From positions 86,435 through 150,434 of the forward strand of contig NW_004452099.1 of assembly GCF_000321225.1 (NCBI RefSeq): a stretch of 64,000 bases of DNA. The letters run 5' to 3'. The notes beneath the pieces are model-generated. The model searched no databases and was not told the DNA's origin. It was given only the letters and a program-made list of their open reading frames with translations. Positions within the stretch are counted from its first letter, which is position 1, and each line of letters opens with the position of its first letter. The position numbers and the translations under genes were made by a program. Shown here piece after piece: positions 1 through 12,713 of the stretch. Source of the DNA: Odobenus rosmarus divergens (lineage: Eukaryota > Chordata > Mammalia > Carnivora > Odobenidae).

Positions 1-2600
1 CTTTCCCTCCATCTCTCTCTCTCTCTTTCTGGATTTATGAAAATATTACAACAATTGTTGCTTTGTTAAAGGAGCTATTTAGTGAATTCAATATTTAAGA
101 GCCTAAAACAGATAAAAATATTTCAAAAAATATGAAACTGTAATTCTCCTGCCAAGCAATATTGCCTCAGTTATTAATTTATTCTACAGAAATAGAAAGG
201 GGAGGGGTAAGGGTGGTGGTCAGAGGAATCAATAAATCAAATATAACTATATTTTTTGCCAGGAACTGCATATACAATGGTGAATAAAGCACATAATTCT
301 CCCGTTCTCACAGTCGTACATTCTCAAAGAGACTCAAACATATCTATTAAGATTTCAATGATACAAAAATATCCCAACATGAATTGTAAATTACTCTTAA
401 CTGCATATTGTTTAGTTTTCAACCCAAGTCATTACTGAGAGATAATGGAAAGTCAAGTAAGTCTGGGCACTGTATGACTTGATTACAAGATTGTATTTAC
501 CATTTTTCTCCCCGTGCAGGACTGTTTAGCATTTTAAGTCTATTAAATTCAAAGAATCAGCCTTCTACCTGTCCAATGAGTTTGTATCTGTTTAATGTAA
601 ACATAGATAACATTTTAATTAGCAATAATCACGCCTCGGATAAACCTCATTAAACCGTAAATTTCAAAGCATTATAAGAATCAGTAAAAAAATAAAAAAA
701 TCCTTTATATTCTTCAAAGGAAACATGCAACATATAAGTGAACCAATCCTAGTCCATTCAGTAAGACTGGGAAGAGTGCATACAAGTCACACTGACTGAA
801 GAGTGTGATTTCCCTCCCATCTTCTCAATAGCCATGCTGGAAGTCTTGTGAGCATTCGTATTTGCATAAGAGAATTTCCCTAAGTTGATCAATGCAGTGG
901 AAAATTTGTACTGAATTTAGTTACCATATGTTATTATAAGTTCATTTTCTTAAATGATCCTCTTTACAATAGATTCAAACAGATGGACAGAATTCCACCG
1001 GACGGATGTCAGCTGAGGAATTAAACCGTGGCAGTTACTTAGTGAATGCATGGATAAATACTAATTAACACAAATATCATAGATATCATTTTGTATTTTC
1101 TTTAATAGTTTCTTAATGTTAAAAATTGGAAAATGAATATTTCAATGACTACCATGAAAGTTATGGCCACTTGACTCTTTATAATTAGTGATTTGAGAAT
1201 TCAGTCATCTCAACCCATCTGTTTTCTTTTGTTTAGAATAGATTGTGCAAATAAGGTTTCTCTCTGTTCAAGGACAGTGGTAAAAAGAAGAGAAAATGAT
1301 AAGAATATAGTTAGAGCTGATTTCTATAGTGGAGAAATTTAAAATTGATGAATTGTAAAAATACATAATGTTGTAAATCTACACATTCTTATAATTCATT
1401 AAAATAAGAAGAAAACACATAATGAAATAGTCATTTACAAAGTGAAATGCCTCATGGTTTTTTGCTTGTTTGTCTTGTTTTTTGCAACATGGCCGCAAAG
1501 CATTGATGTAAAAGGAGCACAGATCTGTGACTCAAGAAACCTTAGTTCTCATGGAGCATTGGCTTTTCCTGGACCACAGTCATCCTCTCTGAGAAACCAG
1601 GCACTTTCACAATCAATGAATCCAGTGCTGGCTCAGGAATTTAAGAATACAGTTTTGTTGTTATTGTTGATTTAGGTAAAATATTAAGATCATTAGCTTA
1701 TCTTTTTTTTAATCCAAAGAGGTTAGAAATACCCTGTTTTATAAACAATTATTTTGATAGATTTGTGAAACAGGCTCCTGGAAGTAGAAAAATACTGAAA
1801 TACACATTTAGAGACATATCTTAATCCTGTGTATTGGCTCTGTTGAAATGGCAGTAAGGTGCATATATACTTCCTAAAACATTACAGTGTAATTTTTATT
1901 TATTTTTGAATTACCAGACCAAACTGTGACCAAAGTTAAATTCATGAATTTCACGTAGTTAGAAGACCACAAAGCAGAGTTTAGAACTGAAAGTATGACT
2001 CTCAATTCTCTCATGTAGTAATTTTTGAAGATAAGAAATTATCCCTGCAAACACTAGATGGCTTCCCTGCATTTCAGACAAGGGGAAAAAAATGAGTATC
2101 ATTCAGTGTTTTCTCAGTGTTATATGAAGTTGAAAAATGCAGAATTGATTAAATGTAACTTCATGTATTTTAAAAGCATTATAAAATAATCAGATTACAA
2201 AACACACAGTATAAAAGAGAGAATAGCCTATAATTATTTCTGAAAAAAGAAAAGGACACATATTTACAAAGAGATAATTCTTTAAGCAGTTAGTTTTTAC
2301 TTAGGATATAGTAAATGCCAATAATTGTTAGTTATTTATTAATAATGCTACTTAGAGCTACCTTAAAAGAAATATATATTTAGTATACAATGATATATCC
2401 TACAAAGTCTTGTCTTTTATTAAGTATAACTTAGTCTTATTTACATAATCATATTTTTAATATCCTCAAAGACTATTGAAATCACATACCCTTATATATA
2501 TATGATAATACAGACTTCATGGAGTATTTTAAATGAGCAGAGCCCCGTTCAAAAGCTAAATTTGTTAAAAATGAACTTATATCGATGTTATTGTTATTAA
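1..2600. other. Unassigned AT-rich DNA
   Basis: I see no recognisable gene or repeat here. A short CT-repeat lies at 10-27. An open frame at 1442-1675 (+) starts with a hydrophobic stretch, but nothing else supports it as coding. The segment could be unique intergenic sequence or very old decayed repeats. Confidence 0.5.
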
Positions 2601-2617
2601 TAATTTGTATTCACTTA

Positions 2618-2774
2618 GGGGTCCCTGGGTGGCTCAGTTGGTTAAGCACCCGACTCTTGATTTTGGCTCAGGTCATGATCTCAGGGTTCCAAGATCAAGC
2701 CCCAGGTCAGGCTCTGCACTGGGCATGGAGTCTGTTTAAGATCCTCTCTCTCACAAAAAAAAAAAAAAAAATAG
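2618..2774 (+). mobile_element. Can-SINE (older subtype)
   Basis: The tRNA-like head (GGGGTCCCTGGGTGGCTCAG), the 'gactcttgattttggctcaggtc' motif and a terminal A17 run identify a SINEC element. The flanking sequence at 2601-2617 is repeated at 2775-2791 (15 of 17 matching), so both ends are defined by a TSD. The CT-rich part is short compared with other copies, which fits the older subtype. Confidence 0.93.
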
Positions 2775-3435
2775 TAATTTATATTCATTTAGTAAATATT
2801 ATATTTTATTCCCAATATCTATTCGGTGACTATAGTAAATCGCTTTCTGATAAATACTGAATGCAGATCTCTATCTAGATTTATAACTACTATTTAAAAC
2901 ACAGTACCATATGTGCTCAAAAATAATTTTACTTGCTCTTCAGAAGTAATAGAAAATTTGAGTATTATCTACCCTAAGTAATATATATTAGCAAGAAAAT
3001 TATTTGGTACCATTGTCAGGAAAAGTATGATTTATAAAACTGTGATTTTTTTAAGTTATAGTTAATACAGTCATTTAAGTATAAGACAAAAGTCATTTTT
3101 TTCTTCCTGCTGTTTTTCAAAATATTGTTTTGAACAAATCAGATGATGGCTATTACTGAGTGACTTTCTAGTATAAAATTCATTCCCTTACTTTGTTAAT
3201 AGTATCATACTTATTTATTATGTGGTAATATTTTATGTATACAATGTCTGAAAATTGCTATAAATATGCTTCTTAAAATTTCACAATATAATCAACAGAA
3301 TCTAAAAGTTCTTTGGTATAGTTTTTCCCATTAATTTTTGTTTTAATCAATCTTTTCATTTTATCTCCTACAAAGAAATGATAAATTTTCTCACATGCCA
3401 TTTCACACTGGGTTCTACAGTGTTGAATAATCTTA

Positions 3436-3625
3436 TCTTTTTTAAGATTTATTTCTTTATTTGTCAGAGACAGAGACAGAGCACAAGCAGGGGGAGCGGC
3501 CGGCAGAAGGAGAAGCAGGCTCCCCGCTGAGCAAGGAGCCCGATGCGGGACTTGATCCCAGGACCCTGGGATCATGACTTGAACTGTAGGCAGGCGCTTA
3601 ACTGACTGAGCCACCCAGGAGTCCC
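3436..3625 (-). mobile_element. Can-SINE, left member of a tandem pair
   Basis: On the minus strand it has the full head (gggactcctgggtggctcag), a B-box-like region, a CT-rich tract and a tail. It abuts a second minus-strand SINE with no spacer. One outer TSD (3419-3435 / 3749-3765, 16 of 17 matching) flanks the pair rather than each copy. Confidence 0.92.
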
Positions 3626-3748
3626 AAGATTTATTTCTTTATTTGAGAGAGAGATATACAGGCTTTGTCTTACAACCCATGAGATCATGACCTGAGCCAA
3701 AACCAAGAGTCGAACACTTAACTGACTGAGCCACCCAGGCGCCCCCAA
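3626..3748 (-). mobile_element. Can-SINE, right member of a tandem pair (internally shortened)
   Basis: On the minus strand it starts GGGGGCGCCTGGGTGGCTCAG, keeps the tRNA-like part, then jumps early to a short CT-rich tail, about 123 bp in all. It shares a 20-bp tail segment, including an unusual 'ttctttatt' variant, with the adjacent copy (3626-3645 versus 3444-3463). Confidence 0.9.
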
Positions 3749-3765
3749 AGTGTTGAATGATCTTA

Positions 3766-4058
3766 AAATATTTATGATTTTATACCTAGAATGACTTTGA
3801 AATTTTGCAAACTACTGTGTAAATGATTGTGGCATAATTAAAAAATAATTTCAGCAGGAAGGATAATTCTGAACTAATGCAGAAAGTTTTGTGAGTAGGA
3901 GTTGATAATCCTGGTTCTGTGATCCCTTTCATATGTATAAAGGTTATTTTCTTTTTGTGTGCCCCTCCCCCATCTCCTAAAGATTATTTTCAAGAAATCA
4001 TAACCACTTATTTGATACTCCATTGCTTCCAAGTATCTTTATTTTCCTGACTTTCTAG
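3766..4058. other. Unassigned AT-rich DNA
   Basis: No gene or repeat is recognised between the SINE pair and the ATAGA-rich tract. Confidence 0.4.
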
Positions 4059-4320
4059 TATAGAATCGTAACATCATATAATACAGATTGTATAATCATA
4101 GAATTATGTAGGAGCATAGAATATAGACAGATGATAGATATAATATAGATAGCTAATAGATATAGTAAGATATGTGTTCTTATATATACTGTAATATGTA
4201 GTAATATAGATTGACTATAATGGAATATAGATCACAGCATCATATGGAATCACAGAATCATAAGGAATCATAAAATATAAATATCTATAACAAATGATAA
4301 ATTATAAATTGTATCACAAA
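4059..4320. repeat. Imperfect ATAGA/AATCATA-rich tract
   Basis: The sequence repeatedly uses short units such as atagaat, gatagata, aatcata and taatatag without strict periodicity. This looks like a decayed tetranucleotide (TAGA-like) microsatellite with point changes and indels. Confidence 0.55.
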
Positions 4321-4329
4321 ATAGAACAA

Positions 4330-5140
4330 CCAAAGCACTCTCATTGCTCAGCTCCTATCACCGGCTAGACCCCCTTTACTGCCACTGCTTGTATCCATCA
4401 ACCTTTATCCCACATTTTTCCTTAAGCTCTTATTCCCTGCTTATTTCTTAACTCAGGCAAATGGAAAGCAAAACTGTCCCTTGACCAAAAGCAATTGTCT
4501 TGATAATACCTCCAGCTGGGGCGCCTGGGTGGCTCAGTTGGTTAAACGACTGCCTTTGGCTCAGGTCATGATCCTGGAGTCCCGGGATCGAGTCCTGCAT
4601 CGGGCTCCCTGCTCAGCAGAGAGTCTGCTTCTCCCTCTGACCTTCCCCCCTCTCATGTGCTCTCTCTCTCTCTCTCATTCGCTCTCTCTTTCAAATAAAT
4701 AAATAAATCTTAAAAAAAAAAAGACCTCCAGCTGGCCCAGACCACCCAGACAAGTTTGAGCGTAACCCTGAATTGCTCCTCCACAGATGGACCCTGGACT
4801 GACCTCTAGAATGACCAACAATGACCTTTACCTCATACCTCATTATAATATTAACATCTCCACCCAAGGAGAAGCACAAATCTTACATAACACACAATAT
4901 GTGTATAGGCATGTTTCCTTAAGGTGCATTGTGGCCTTATGTCTGCCTCTATACACAAAGACAAGGCTTCCCTATCTAAATATTCATCCTAACCCGACAT
5001 AAAAGGAATCCATCCGCTCTTGCTCTGGGACACACAGCTTTGGAAGCCATTCTCGGTGATTTCCTTATTTGCTGCAAATAAAGTTTTCTTTGTGTCACAA
5101 CTCTGTCTGGTGCAGTTTCTGACTCACCAAGGAGCAAACT
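4330..5140 (+). mobile_element. ERV-like solo LTR (class I type, family not assigned), split by a Can-SINE
   Basis: The right part holds an LTR-style promoter and polyadenylation layout: ATAAAAG near 4999, a C/T-rich stretch, AATAAA at about 5077 followed by a GT/T-rich segment, and a gtctggtgcagtttctgactcacca end. No gag, pol or env remnants lie next to it, so it is probably a solo LTR. The edges are approximate and I did not find a confident target duplication. A Can-SINE at 4518-4723 interrupts it. Confidence 0.5.
4518..4723 (+). mobile_element. Can-SINE (cctggagtcccgggatcgag subtype)
   Basis: Full-length element with head, the 'cctggagtcccggg' variant, a (CT)n tract, an AAATAAATAAATAAATCTT tail and A10. 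The TSD acctccagctgg at 4508-4519 / 4724-4735 is perfect. It is inserted in an LTR-like element and so is younger than it. Confidence 0.96.
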
Positions 5141-5860
5141 CATGTTGGTTTGGTTACAGTGTTACTTTGAAAGATTACCCAAAGTAGAGTTCCTGTAGGG
5201 AAATAGATTGTCAGACATCCACAAAAGACAACCATTTAAAGAGAAAAATGCTATCTGCTATTCTACATCTATAAATACAGACTACATAAACCAATCTAAT
5301 TATTCGTAGATATTCTTTCAATTCTATGAAAGCCCTGGTATCCAACATTTGGAAGTTGATTATCTCTTGTCTCATTCTTTATGTTTCTAGGATTTGAGTC
5401 TAGCTTGAGATTTCTTTTTCATCATGTTTGGATACTGAACACATAGGAACTTTTTAATTGACTCATACATTTATGAGTCAACTTCAATATTTAGTTGGAA
5501 ACTTCACTTGTCTTTTCCTTGTATTATGAATGTTGTTGAGGTTTCTTTAACGTTTACATACAGAAATATATTGTATGGATTACTCTTATAACTTTAGCTT
5601 AATTCTTACATGTTCTCTAATCTGTCTCTACTTATCTTTACATCTATTTCTTCACTTCATCACACATAGCTTAGAACTTTTCTCATACACTGTTAGCTCT
5701 TCTGACTTTCTCTCTGCCTAAAATGCAATATAATTTAACAAGCTAATTTACACACACACAAAAAAAACTGCCTTGACTTATTTAAGACCCCTAAGAACAT
5801 GTTTGGCTATTTAAATTTTGTTTGTTTACATAGAATTATAAGATCTCTACAAATGTTAAA
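5141..5860. other. Unassigned AT-rich DNA
   Basis: No gene or repeat is recognised. A short (CA)n run occurs near 5752-5760. Confidence 0.4.
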
Positions 5861-5870
5861 AGTAAGTAGG

Positions 5871-6078
5871 CCTGTGGCGCCTGGATGGCTCAGTAGGTTA
5901 AGCGCCTGCTTTTGGCTTGGGTACTGATCTCAGGGTCCTGGGATCTAGCCAGCATCGGGCTCCCTGCTCAGTGGAGAGCCTGCTTCTCCCTCTCCCTCTG
6001 CCTCTCCCTCTGCTTGTGCTCCCTCTCTCACTCTCTCTCTCTCTCTCTGTCAAATAAATAAATAAAATCTTAAAAAAA
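5871..6078 (+). mobile_element. Can-SINE
   Basis: The head begins ggcgcctggatggctcag at 5876. An expanded ctccctctgcctctccctctg tract, (CT)n and an AAATAAATAAATAAAATCTT tail follow. The TSD agtaagtagg at 5861-5870 / 6079-6088 is perfect, with five unexplained bases between TSD and head. Confidence 0.94.
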
Positions 6079-6088
6079 AGTAAGTAGG

Positions 6089-7937
6089 TCTTCAAAGAAT
6101 TTGAATATCAGAATAGTTACATAAGATTTATGTAACTATGATGGAAATTTATAAATCTTATAAATGATGGAAAATTGAAACTGTAATGCTTTATGTACAT
6201 GAAATATATTGTAATGTTTTATGAAACTCATTAGGATGCTAAAAAGGCATTTGTATTTTGAGTGTATGACTTTGATGAATGATATTTTTTTTAAAAGGTA
6301 AAAGTTGAGTACATGGATTTTTGTTCCTATTGATAGCCAAAAGCTAGGTGCTCATTATTAGCCCTAATGTGAATTGTCACTTGCTTGGCTGGTGAATTTG
6401 TAGATCAATAAGAACATTTGTAAACCCATTACTTTCTATGGATGTGGCAAAATACCTTACAAAGTGTAAATTGGCTAATGTCACTTTTGGCAAGATAATC
6501 TTTGGATATATTATTTTTAGTCTTGTAATAACATTAAGAGCAGTCTAACCACACAGGGAGAGTTTACCTTCCAGAACAAAAGTTCATTCATTTATTCGAT
6601 CTGTTTATGCTTAATATGTAGTAACAGTGGATTCTCTTTGTTTAAATTAGCTTTAGTGCTGATTTTATTATTAGATCTATGTATCACATTGAACACTACA
6701 GATAAGAAGAAAAATGTAAGAACTAAGTTTTTGATAATCTTCTTCCCATTCCTAGATCATCCTTATCCTGGCTGCTGAATTTAATATAGGCAGAGGCAAC
6801 TACAAGCAAAGGCAAAAGAATGTAATACAGAGAAAATGCAAAACTGCTAAGTTAATGAAAAATACATTCTCTATTACATTTATTTGTAATCTAATAGTAT
6901 AAATGTATTTTCTTGTGGCCCTTGACAAATTTAGACATTGTTTATATTGAGTACATTTGAATAAGCATTCAATATGATTTATATATGTAATATATATGTA
7001 TTTCAATATTATATTGAAATATGATACTCTAATTTAGTTAGAATTGATCAAAGCTATTGTCATTTAAAGATTGTAGGTTATTTTTATACCTTTACTTGGT
7101 GTACTCAATTATTATATTTGCCATGCTTCCTGATATGGTTATATTTAGCACACCGACATTTGAAAACTCCGTTGTGAACATAATAAAATTTCAGAGATTG
7201 GTACTTGGTGTTGTTTGAAATACATGCGTCAATTTTTTGAAAGCAATGAATAATAATATGAAAACCATTCACTATGCTATAATCTTAGAGGCAAGTATTT
7301 GCTTTTGTGCTGATAACACTACATAAGTATATATCATTCAAGGAACTTCTTTTACCGAAAATGCATTCCTTGTCTCCACAAAAGGCTTTTGCAAGCATCA
7401 CTTTAGAATGACAACCAGGAACTGAGAGAATTAAAAATGAAAAAAAAAAAAAAGGGAAACTGAAAGCTTAACTTTTGAAAAATAAAAGATGACTATACGA
7501 AGGTTACCAAAAATTTTTGTTCCACTAAGATTTCAAGACATAGCAAGACTTTCCTAAGGTAATAACCAATAATTTAAAAAGAGAGATGTAAAAGAGGTGG
7601 GACTAACATAATAATTAAAAAAAGAAAAACAATGAAAGGAGGGCTTGAGAAGGACATACCAGACAAATGTAAGTAACAGGAAAGCAGGGATTATGTTTCT
7701 ACCAACCAAAGACACTGTATGTTAAAACCCACAATACGTAATGAAAATATAGTAGTTATGACTATCTATGTACTAAATAAGCAATTACTTACCTAAAGCA
7801 GAAAATTAAGGAGATAAAGGAGTCCTATAAAGTCCATCTATGATTAGAGAATGTAACACACTACTCTCAGTTCAGGAGAGGTCAAGTGGGTAAACAGGCA
7901 TAACTAGTTTGCTAGAAGTGCTTTTTTCAGGTATAAT
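6089..7937. other. Unassigned AT-rich DNA
   Basis: I see no gene or identifiable transposon over about 1.85 kb. An A13 run lies near 7441-7453. It is one of the longer stretches without a recognisable young insertion. Confidence 0.45.
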
Positions 7938-8190
7938 TGGGCAATAGAGCATGGTTATACATGGAAATAGATGTGAGGTTCTAAATTCTAATTCTGCCAT
8001 TTCTTAGCAAGATAGTTTTGGGGGTAACTTAAATCTTTGAGCCTTTTTTTCTTCTTACATAAAAGGGAACAATAAAAGAATCCATTTATGACTGCACTAT
8101 AAGGAATATATGTGATAATCCAAGTAAAGGACCTAGTGTTGAAGCTGTCACATAGGAATTTTTCAGAAGTATTAGCTGTTATTTTTCAAC
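7938..8190 (+). mobile_element. MIR SINE, degraded
   Basis: The order of degraded motifs fits MIR: ggttctaaattctaattctgccatttctta (like 'ggctctgccacttac'), then gggtaacttaaatctttgagcctttttttcttc (like 'cttaacctctctgagcctcagtttc'), then a '...gtgataatcca' 3' region. It is heavily mutated, as expected for a mammal-wide element. Confidence 0.7.
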
Positions 8191-9500
8191 TAGGAGTAGT
8201 CTTTTTTTAGTTTTTGTTACAGAAATTTTCAAATATATTCAAAAAGAGAAAAAACTTGCTATGCCTCAAAATTCCAGAGGCAATTAGGAGTTTTAAAATT
8301 AATTTTAAAAAAGCATGACTAAAAACCAACCAAAGGACAAAACTACAGGTAATATATAAAGACAAATGTCAAACTTTGAGAAATATCTGCAGCACATATA
8401 ATTTACGCACTTAAAATATATTTAAGAGAAATATCCCTTTAGGTGGCTAATTTTAATTAGTTTTCTTCTAAAGCTTACTTAAGCCTAATCTTTTCAAAAC
8501 CTTGTCCTCTAGCTCTTAGTATTTACCATGTCCCTCAAATGTGCCAATGCTCATTAATATCTTTTTTTAACAAATGGCGACTCATTATGAGGTTTAACTA
8601 GTAACAAGATTTATCTTATGTTCTCAAATATTCTGCTAAATTGGAATTTGTTCCCATCAGGGAAAAAACAATCAGTAAGTCAGGTTTTGCTGAGAAACAG
8701 AAAAAAAAGATAAAGTTGAAGGAGCAAAACTCGGGACAGATAGTGGAGAAATGTGTGAAATAATCATGCATTATTAGTACCAGTACAGTGTCTGTTTTTA
8801 CCAGCTCTAGTCAGACAATATTTAGAGTTGCCTAATAATCAATATTAACTCATCAATTTCAAGAAATGTTGATGCCATAGCCAGACTTCTGTAATTCATT
8901 TGGGAATTTCACAGTCAGCATGCCACTGCTGTCTAGTTGATAGTCATCAATTATTAATATCTTTATATTATCTATTCATTACAGTAGAGTTAATGTGAAT
9001 AAATTTTGTTCTGATTTAACAAAATGGCAATAAAATTCTGAAAACACACTGACTAAATATTAAAATCAAAATAAGACTTTTATGCTGTGCCTTTCCTTTG
9101 ATAACCGTTAATAAAATCTATTCTTAGCACATGCAAGCTAGATGTATTGATATGAAGCTTTTGATTTTTAAAACATCAAATCCTACAAGGTAGAAACTAA
9201 AAGCAGTGTTTACTAATAAAACTATTGAAAAATGGACTTTACATACTATGAAAGAATTTAGACAAAATTAAAATATTGTTTGAATAGATATTGATCAGTA
9301 GAAAAGTAGGAAAAAAATGCCCTGCTTCCTCATAGATGGAAAGCTGATATTTCTTATTATCTTTCCACATGTCTAAATGGAAAGCACTCAAGTAATCAGT
9401 TTTTCTTTTCAATTAAACTCACATTTAAGAGCAAGAGTGTTGAAATGAATATACTGACATTATCAACTAAAATGCAAAATTGAAAAGAAAATTCTCAATA
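8191..9500. other. Unassigned AT-rich DNA
   Basis: No gene or clear repeat is recognised. Confidence 0.4.
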
Positions 9501-9516
9501 ATACTCAGATTTTCTA

Positions 9517-9707
9517 TTTTTTTTTAAGATTTTATGTATTTGACAGAGAGACACAGCAAGAGAGGGAACACAAGCAGGGGGAGTGGGAGAGGGAGAAGCA
9601 GGCTTCCCGCTGAGTAGGGAGCCCGACGCGGGGCTCGATCCCAGGACCCTGGGATCACGACCTGAGCCGAAGGCAGGCGCCCAACGACTGAGCCACCCAG
9701 GTGCCCC
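9517..9707 (-). mobile_element. Can-SINE ('ctccccctgcttgtgttccc' subtype)
   Basis: On the minus strand it runs head, 'gatcccagggtcctgggatcgagccccgcgtcgggctc', CT-rich part, tail. The TSD at 9501-9516 / 9708-9723 matches at 15 of 16 positions. Retained CpGs suggest a fairly young copy. Confidence 0.95.
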
Positions 9708-9880
9708 ATACTCAGACTTTCTAAAGCTACTATAAGAAATTATTACATGAATTAATTACCATAAAGTTTTTTATTTTGCTGTCTTAATTTCATTTGTATA
9801 TTTCATTTGAATATTTGTGCACATTTGTGTATATTTTCCAAAGTCACAAATTTTTTTTCACCATAGAATTCATGCCTTTT

Positions 9881-10063
9881 TTTTTAAGATTTTATTTATT
9901 TATTTGACAGAGAGAGAGAGAGCAAGCACAAGCCCAGGGAGCAGCAGGTGGAGGGAGAGAAAGAAGCAAGCTTCCCTGCGGTGCAGGGAGCTCCATGTGG
10001 GGTTAGATGCCAGGATCCCAGTATCATGACCTGAGCTGAAGGCAGATACAGAGTGGCACCGCA
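9881..10063 (-). mobile_element. Can-SINE with degraded head
   Basis: The tail and CT-rich body are clear on the minus strand, but the tRNA-like head near 10040-10063 is rewritten (…cagagtggcaccgc…) and lacks the usual GGGTGGCTCAG. The TSD aattcatgcctttt at 9867-9880 / 10064-10077 is perfect, so the damage happened within the element. Confidence 0.9.
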
Positions 10064-10077
10064 AATTCATGCCTTTT

Positions 10078-12284
10078 TAAATGTGATAAATCTATGATTG
10101 TAACAGGAGATCAATAAATATTTGGTGATTTAAATATGGCTATATCTTGGTAAAATGTAAGGAAACAGGAATAATTAGGATGTCTTTTGTTACCTATCTT
10201 ACAATTGCTAAACTTCATATTTATTAGCCCTTGGGATGGTCTCACGAGTCTCATATGATCTTCATCAAAATAAGAACATACTGGAGAAAGTATAGACTCA
10301 TTTTGTGCCAAAAGTGTCTGTTTAGTTAAATGCCCTTACCACTGGCAAGAATGTGAGAATTTTACATCACAAATGTTCACATGTTCACCAGATATGAGTA
10401 TCAGTCGTAGGAACTCCTTGGAGGGGATGTGCGACATAGAAGACAAAGGGAGCAACATCAAAACATGATGGGGATACCATCAAACCAATAAAAGGCACTA
10501 TCAACTACAATCAGTTTTGAGTTCTAGGTGTCCTTTTAATTAAGACTACTTTCAATGAGAACAAATTTTCAAGATGGTCGTGTCTGTTCTCACCCCTTAT
10601 TTAATTGCAATACTTCTAATCTACAAATTTAAAGTAGACTTTTAAATAATGTTCATATGTGTCCACAAGTTCTTTATATATTTATGTTATATTAACAAAA
10701 CATGCGGTAAAATAGTGTATTTTTAAAAGCATTTCATTGAGATGAAAACATCAATACATATTACTTATATTTAACTTCATATTCATGTGAAGAATAATGG
10801 TAAATAATGTAAATGCCCATAGAATATTATCTCTCTATATATAACTTGCTATTCATATTATTTAGTTACATCCATAAAATAAGCAATATTGGTAAACATT
10901 TATGATACTATTAAGTTGTTTTATTTCATAAATCCTATGCTATGTTTTAAGGGTATGGAGAGTTGAATAAAAATTATAATGGTCAATTAATAAAACAATT
11001 ATTTATGAATAACTTATTTTCAACCACATTAGGCAACTTAAAAGTCAATATAATTAATCCACAGAAAACGTAAGAACTTACCATGACTTAAAATACCTCA
11101 AATTTCAATGGATTCTGTGTACTTTGACAGATTGCTCAATTAGTCACATACTAATTATCAGTTTCCTTAGTACTGAATTATCTAGATTAATCAGTCTATG
11201 TGGTTTTTTCAATATGTCATCAGGAGCACTAAGTCTGGTCAGTATCCATAATGATATAATAGTTTTCCTTTAGACTAAGATAAATAAATCTGTTTAATAT
11301 AACAATAACAATAATAATCATACAACTCGTTATGATAATGACAGGAATGGTATATAAAGTCTTATCATAGATAGTTGATTAAGCTACCAAACTGGTAGAA
11401 TTCTGGAATGACTTGCAAACTCCTTAGACTTCTTTTTTATTTGGAGAAACATCTTTCTTTATTTCTGTAAATAGCAGCCTATAGGCTATATCCTGTTCAG
11501 AAAAATTACTTTGATTTACATTGCCTCTAAATTCAATGCACCAAATAACGAGTTATGTGGAACTGTCAATGAACATTAACATTAATCACCTAACTGAACC
11601 CATCTAATTTATTTATGTATTTATTCGACATAGAATCACAAAAGTGTATAAAGATAAAATATGTTGACTTCAATTTTGGTGCCATCCGTATACTGACAAT
11701 TGTGTAAATTGTATAAAGTTTCTGTCTAATAGATGTATTGTTGCAGAGCAGATTATATAGGGATGATGAATACATATTTTACATAATGGAAATTAAAGGA
11801 CAGCAATTGGACCTCCATGTGTTCTCTTAGTCTCTTTTCTTATTTGTGCACCCCTATCCAGCCAAATGACCACATACTGAGTCTTACTCAGAATCACATT
11901 AACTAGGGCAAATGTCCATCCATTTATCTCTGGACATTTACAGACTTTATTTTGTGTGTTCTTATCAAAGTCAGCAAGGGAGACAATAATCTATACTAAT
12001 CCAGAATTTGCCAAACACAAATATAAGTGTTGGACAGAGGTTTATTTTTTTTTTTACCACTTCCAATTAGCATGCAATTTCAATATAAAGACTCATATGA
12101 TAATTTAGGATACATACAGTTCTGCAGGGGCACTTTTTGGTCAGGAGCCCAAAGACAGATTTTTTTTCATGAAAATCATATATATTTTTTAATGCCAGCT
12201 TTCTGATGTTTGAAAAAGGAGAATTGTATCCAACCTGGGTACTTGCCACAAAAACAAACGAAAAAGCACATGGAATATTATATA
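10078..12284. other. Unassigned AT-rich DNA
   Basis: About 2.2 kb with no gene, Can-SINE or recognisable L1. It may contain old decayed elements that cannot be recognised by eye. Confidence 0.45.
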
Positions 12285-12713
12285 TGTGTAGGAAAATTAA
12301 TAAAGAGAAATATCACTAAAATGAAATAGAGAGTGGCTAGAAGGGGGAGCTATACCACTCAATATCAATTACAAGAACTGTCAATTACAGACCCCAACAG
12401 AAGAATCACCAATTACAGGCCCAAACAGGGAAAGACAGACATTGCCTTTCCCGCAAAAAATTGACCACCCTCCAACATAGCTAATGAGAAAGCATCAACA
12501 CCGTGGACTCAATGCTTTTTCCCAATGAATTTTTGTGCAAAACAACCCCTCCCAAATTCCTCCATCTTCTCCATAAAATAACATTCCTCTCTTTTGTTGG
12601 ACTTACCTGTGGTTTTGCCATAGTTTGCATACCCTGAATTGCAACTCTCTGTTATTCCCAAATAAATCCATTTTTGCTGGTAAAATCACTGACTTTTATT
12701 TTTAAGGTTAACA
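12285..12713 (+). mobile_element. ERV-like solo LTR (class I type, family not assigned)
   Basis: It begins tgtgtaggaaaatt and ends ...aaggttaaca, consistent with TG...CA LTR ends. It holds a TATA-like ataaaataac at 12573, and AATAAA at 12661 followed by T-rich U5-like sequence. Its length of about 430 bp is normal for such LTRs. No matching 4-5 bp TSD is obvious, so the ends are provisional. Confidence 0.6.

Noticed and set aside
1442..1675. Open frame of 77 codons starting with a hydrophobic signal-peptide-like stretch
   Set aside because: No known family, no upstream promoter, no splice context, and no poly(A) evidence. AT-rich DNA gives hydrophobic frames by chance.
2618..2700. tRNA gene candidates at Can-SINE heads
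   Set aside because: The heads derive from tRNA but lack a complete cloverleaf, and the elements continue into CT-rich tails with TSDs.
4481..4702. Open frames with 'GAWVAQLVKRLP'-like starts here and at many other places
   Set aside because: They are translations of Can-SINE heads, not genes.
12573..12680. TATA-like and AATAAA signals as a host gene promoter and poly(A) site
   Set aside because: They sit in LTR-like sequence in LTR order, so they are better explained as LTR parts. The same holds near 5000, 32030 and 40600.
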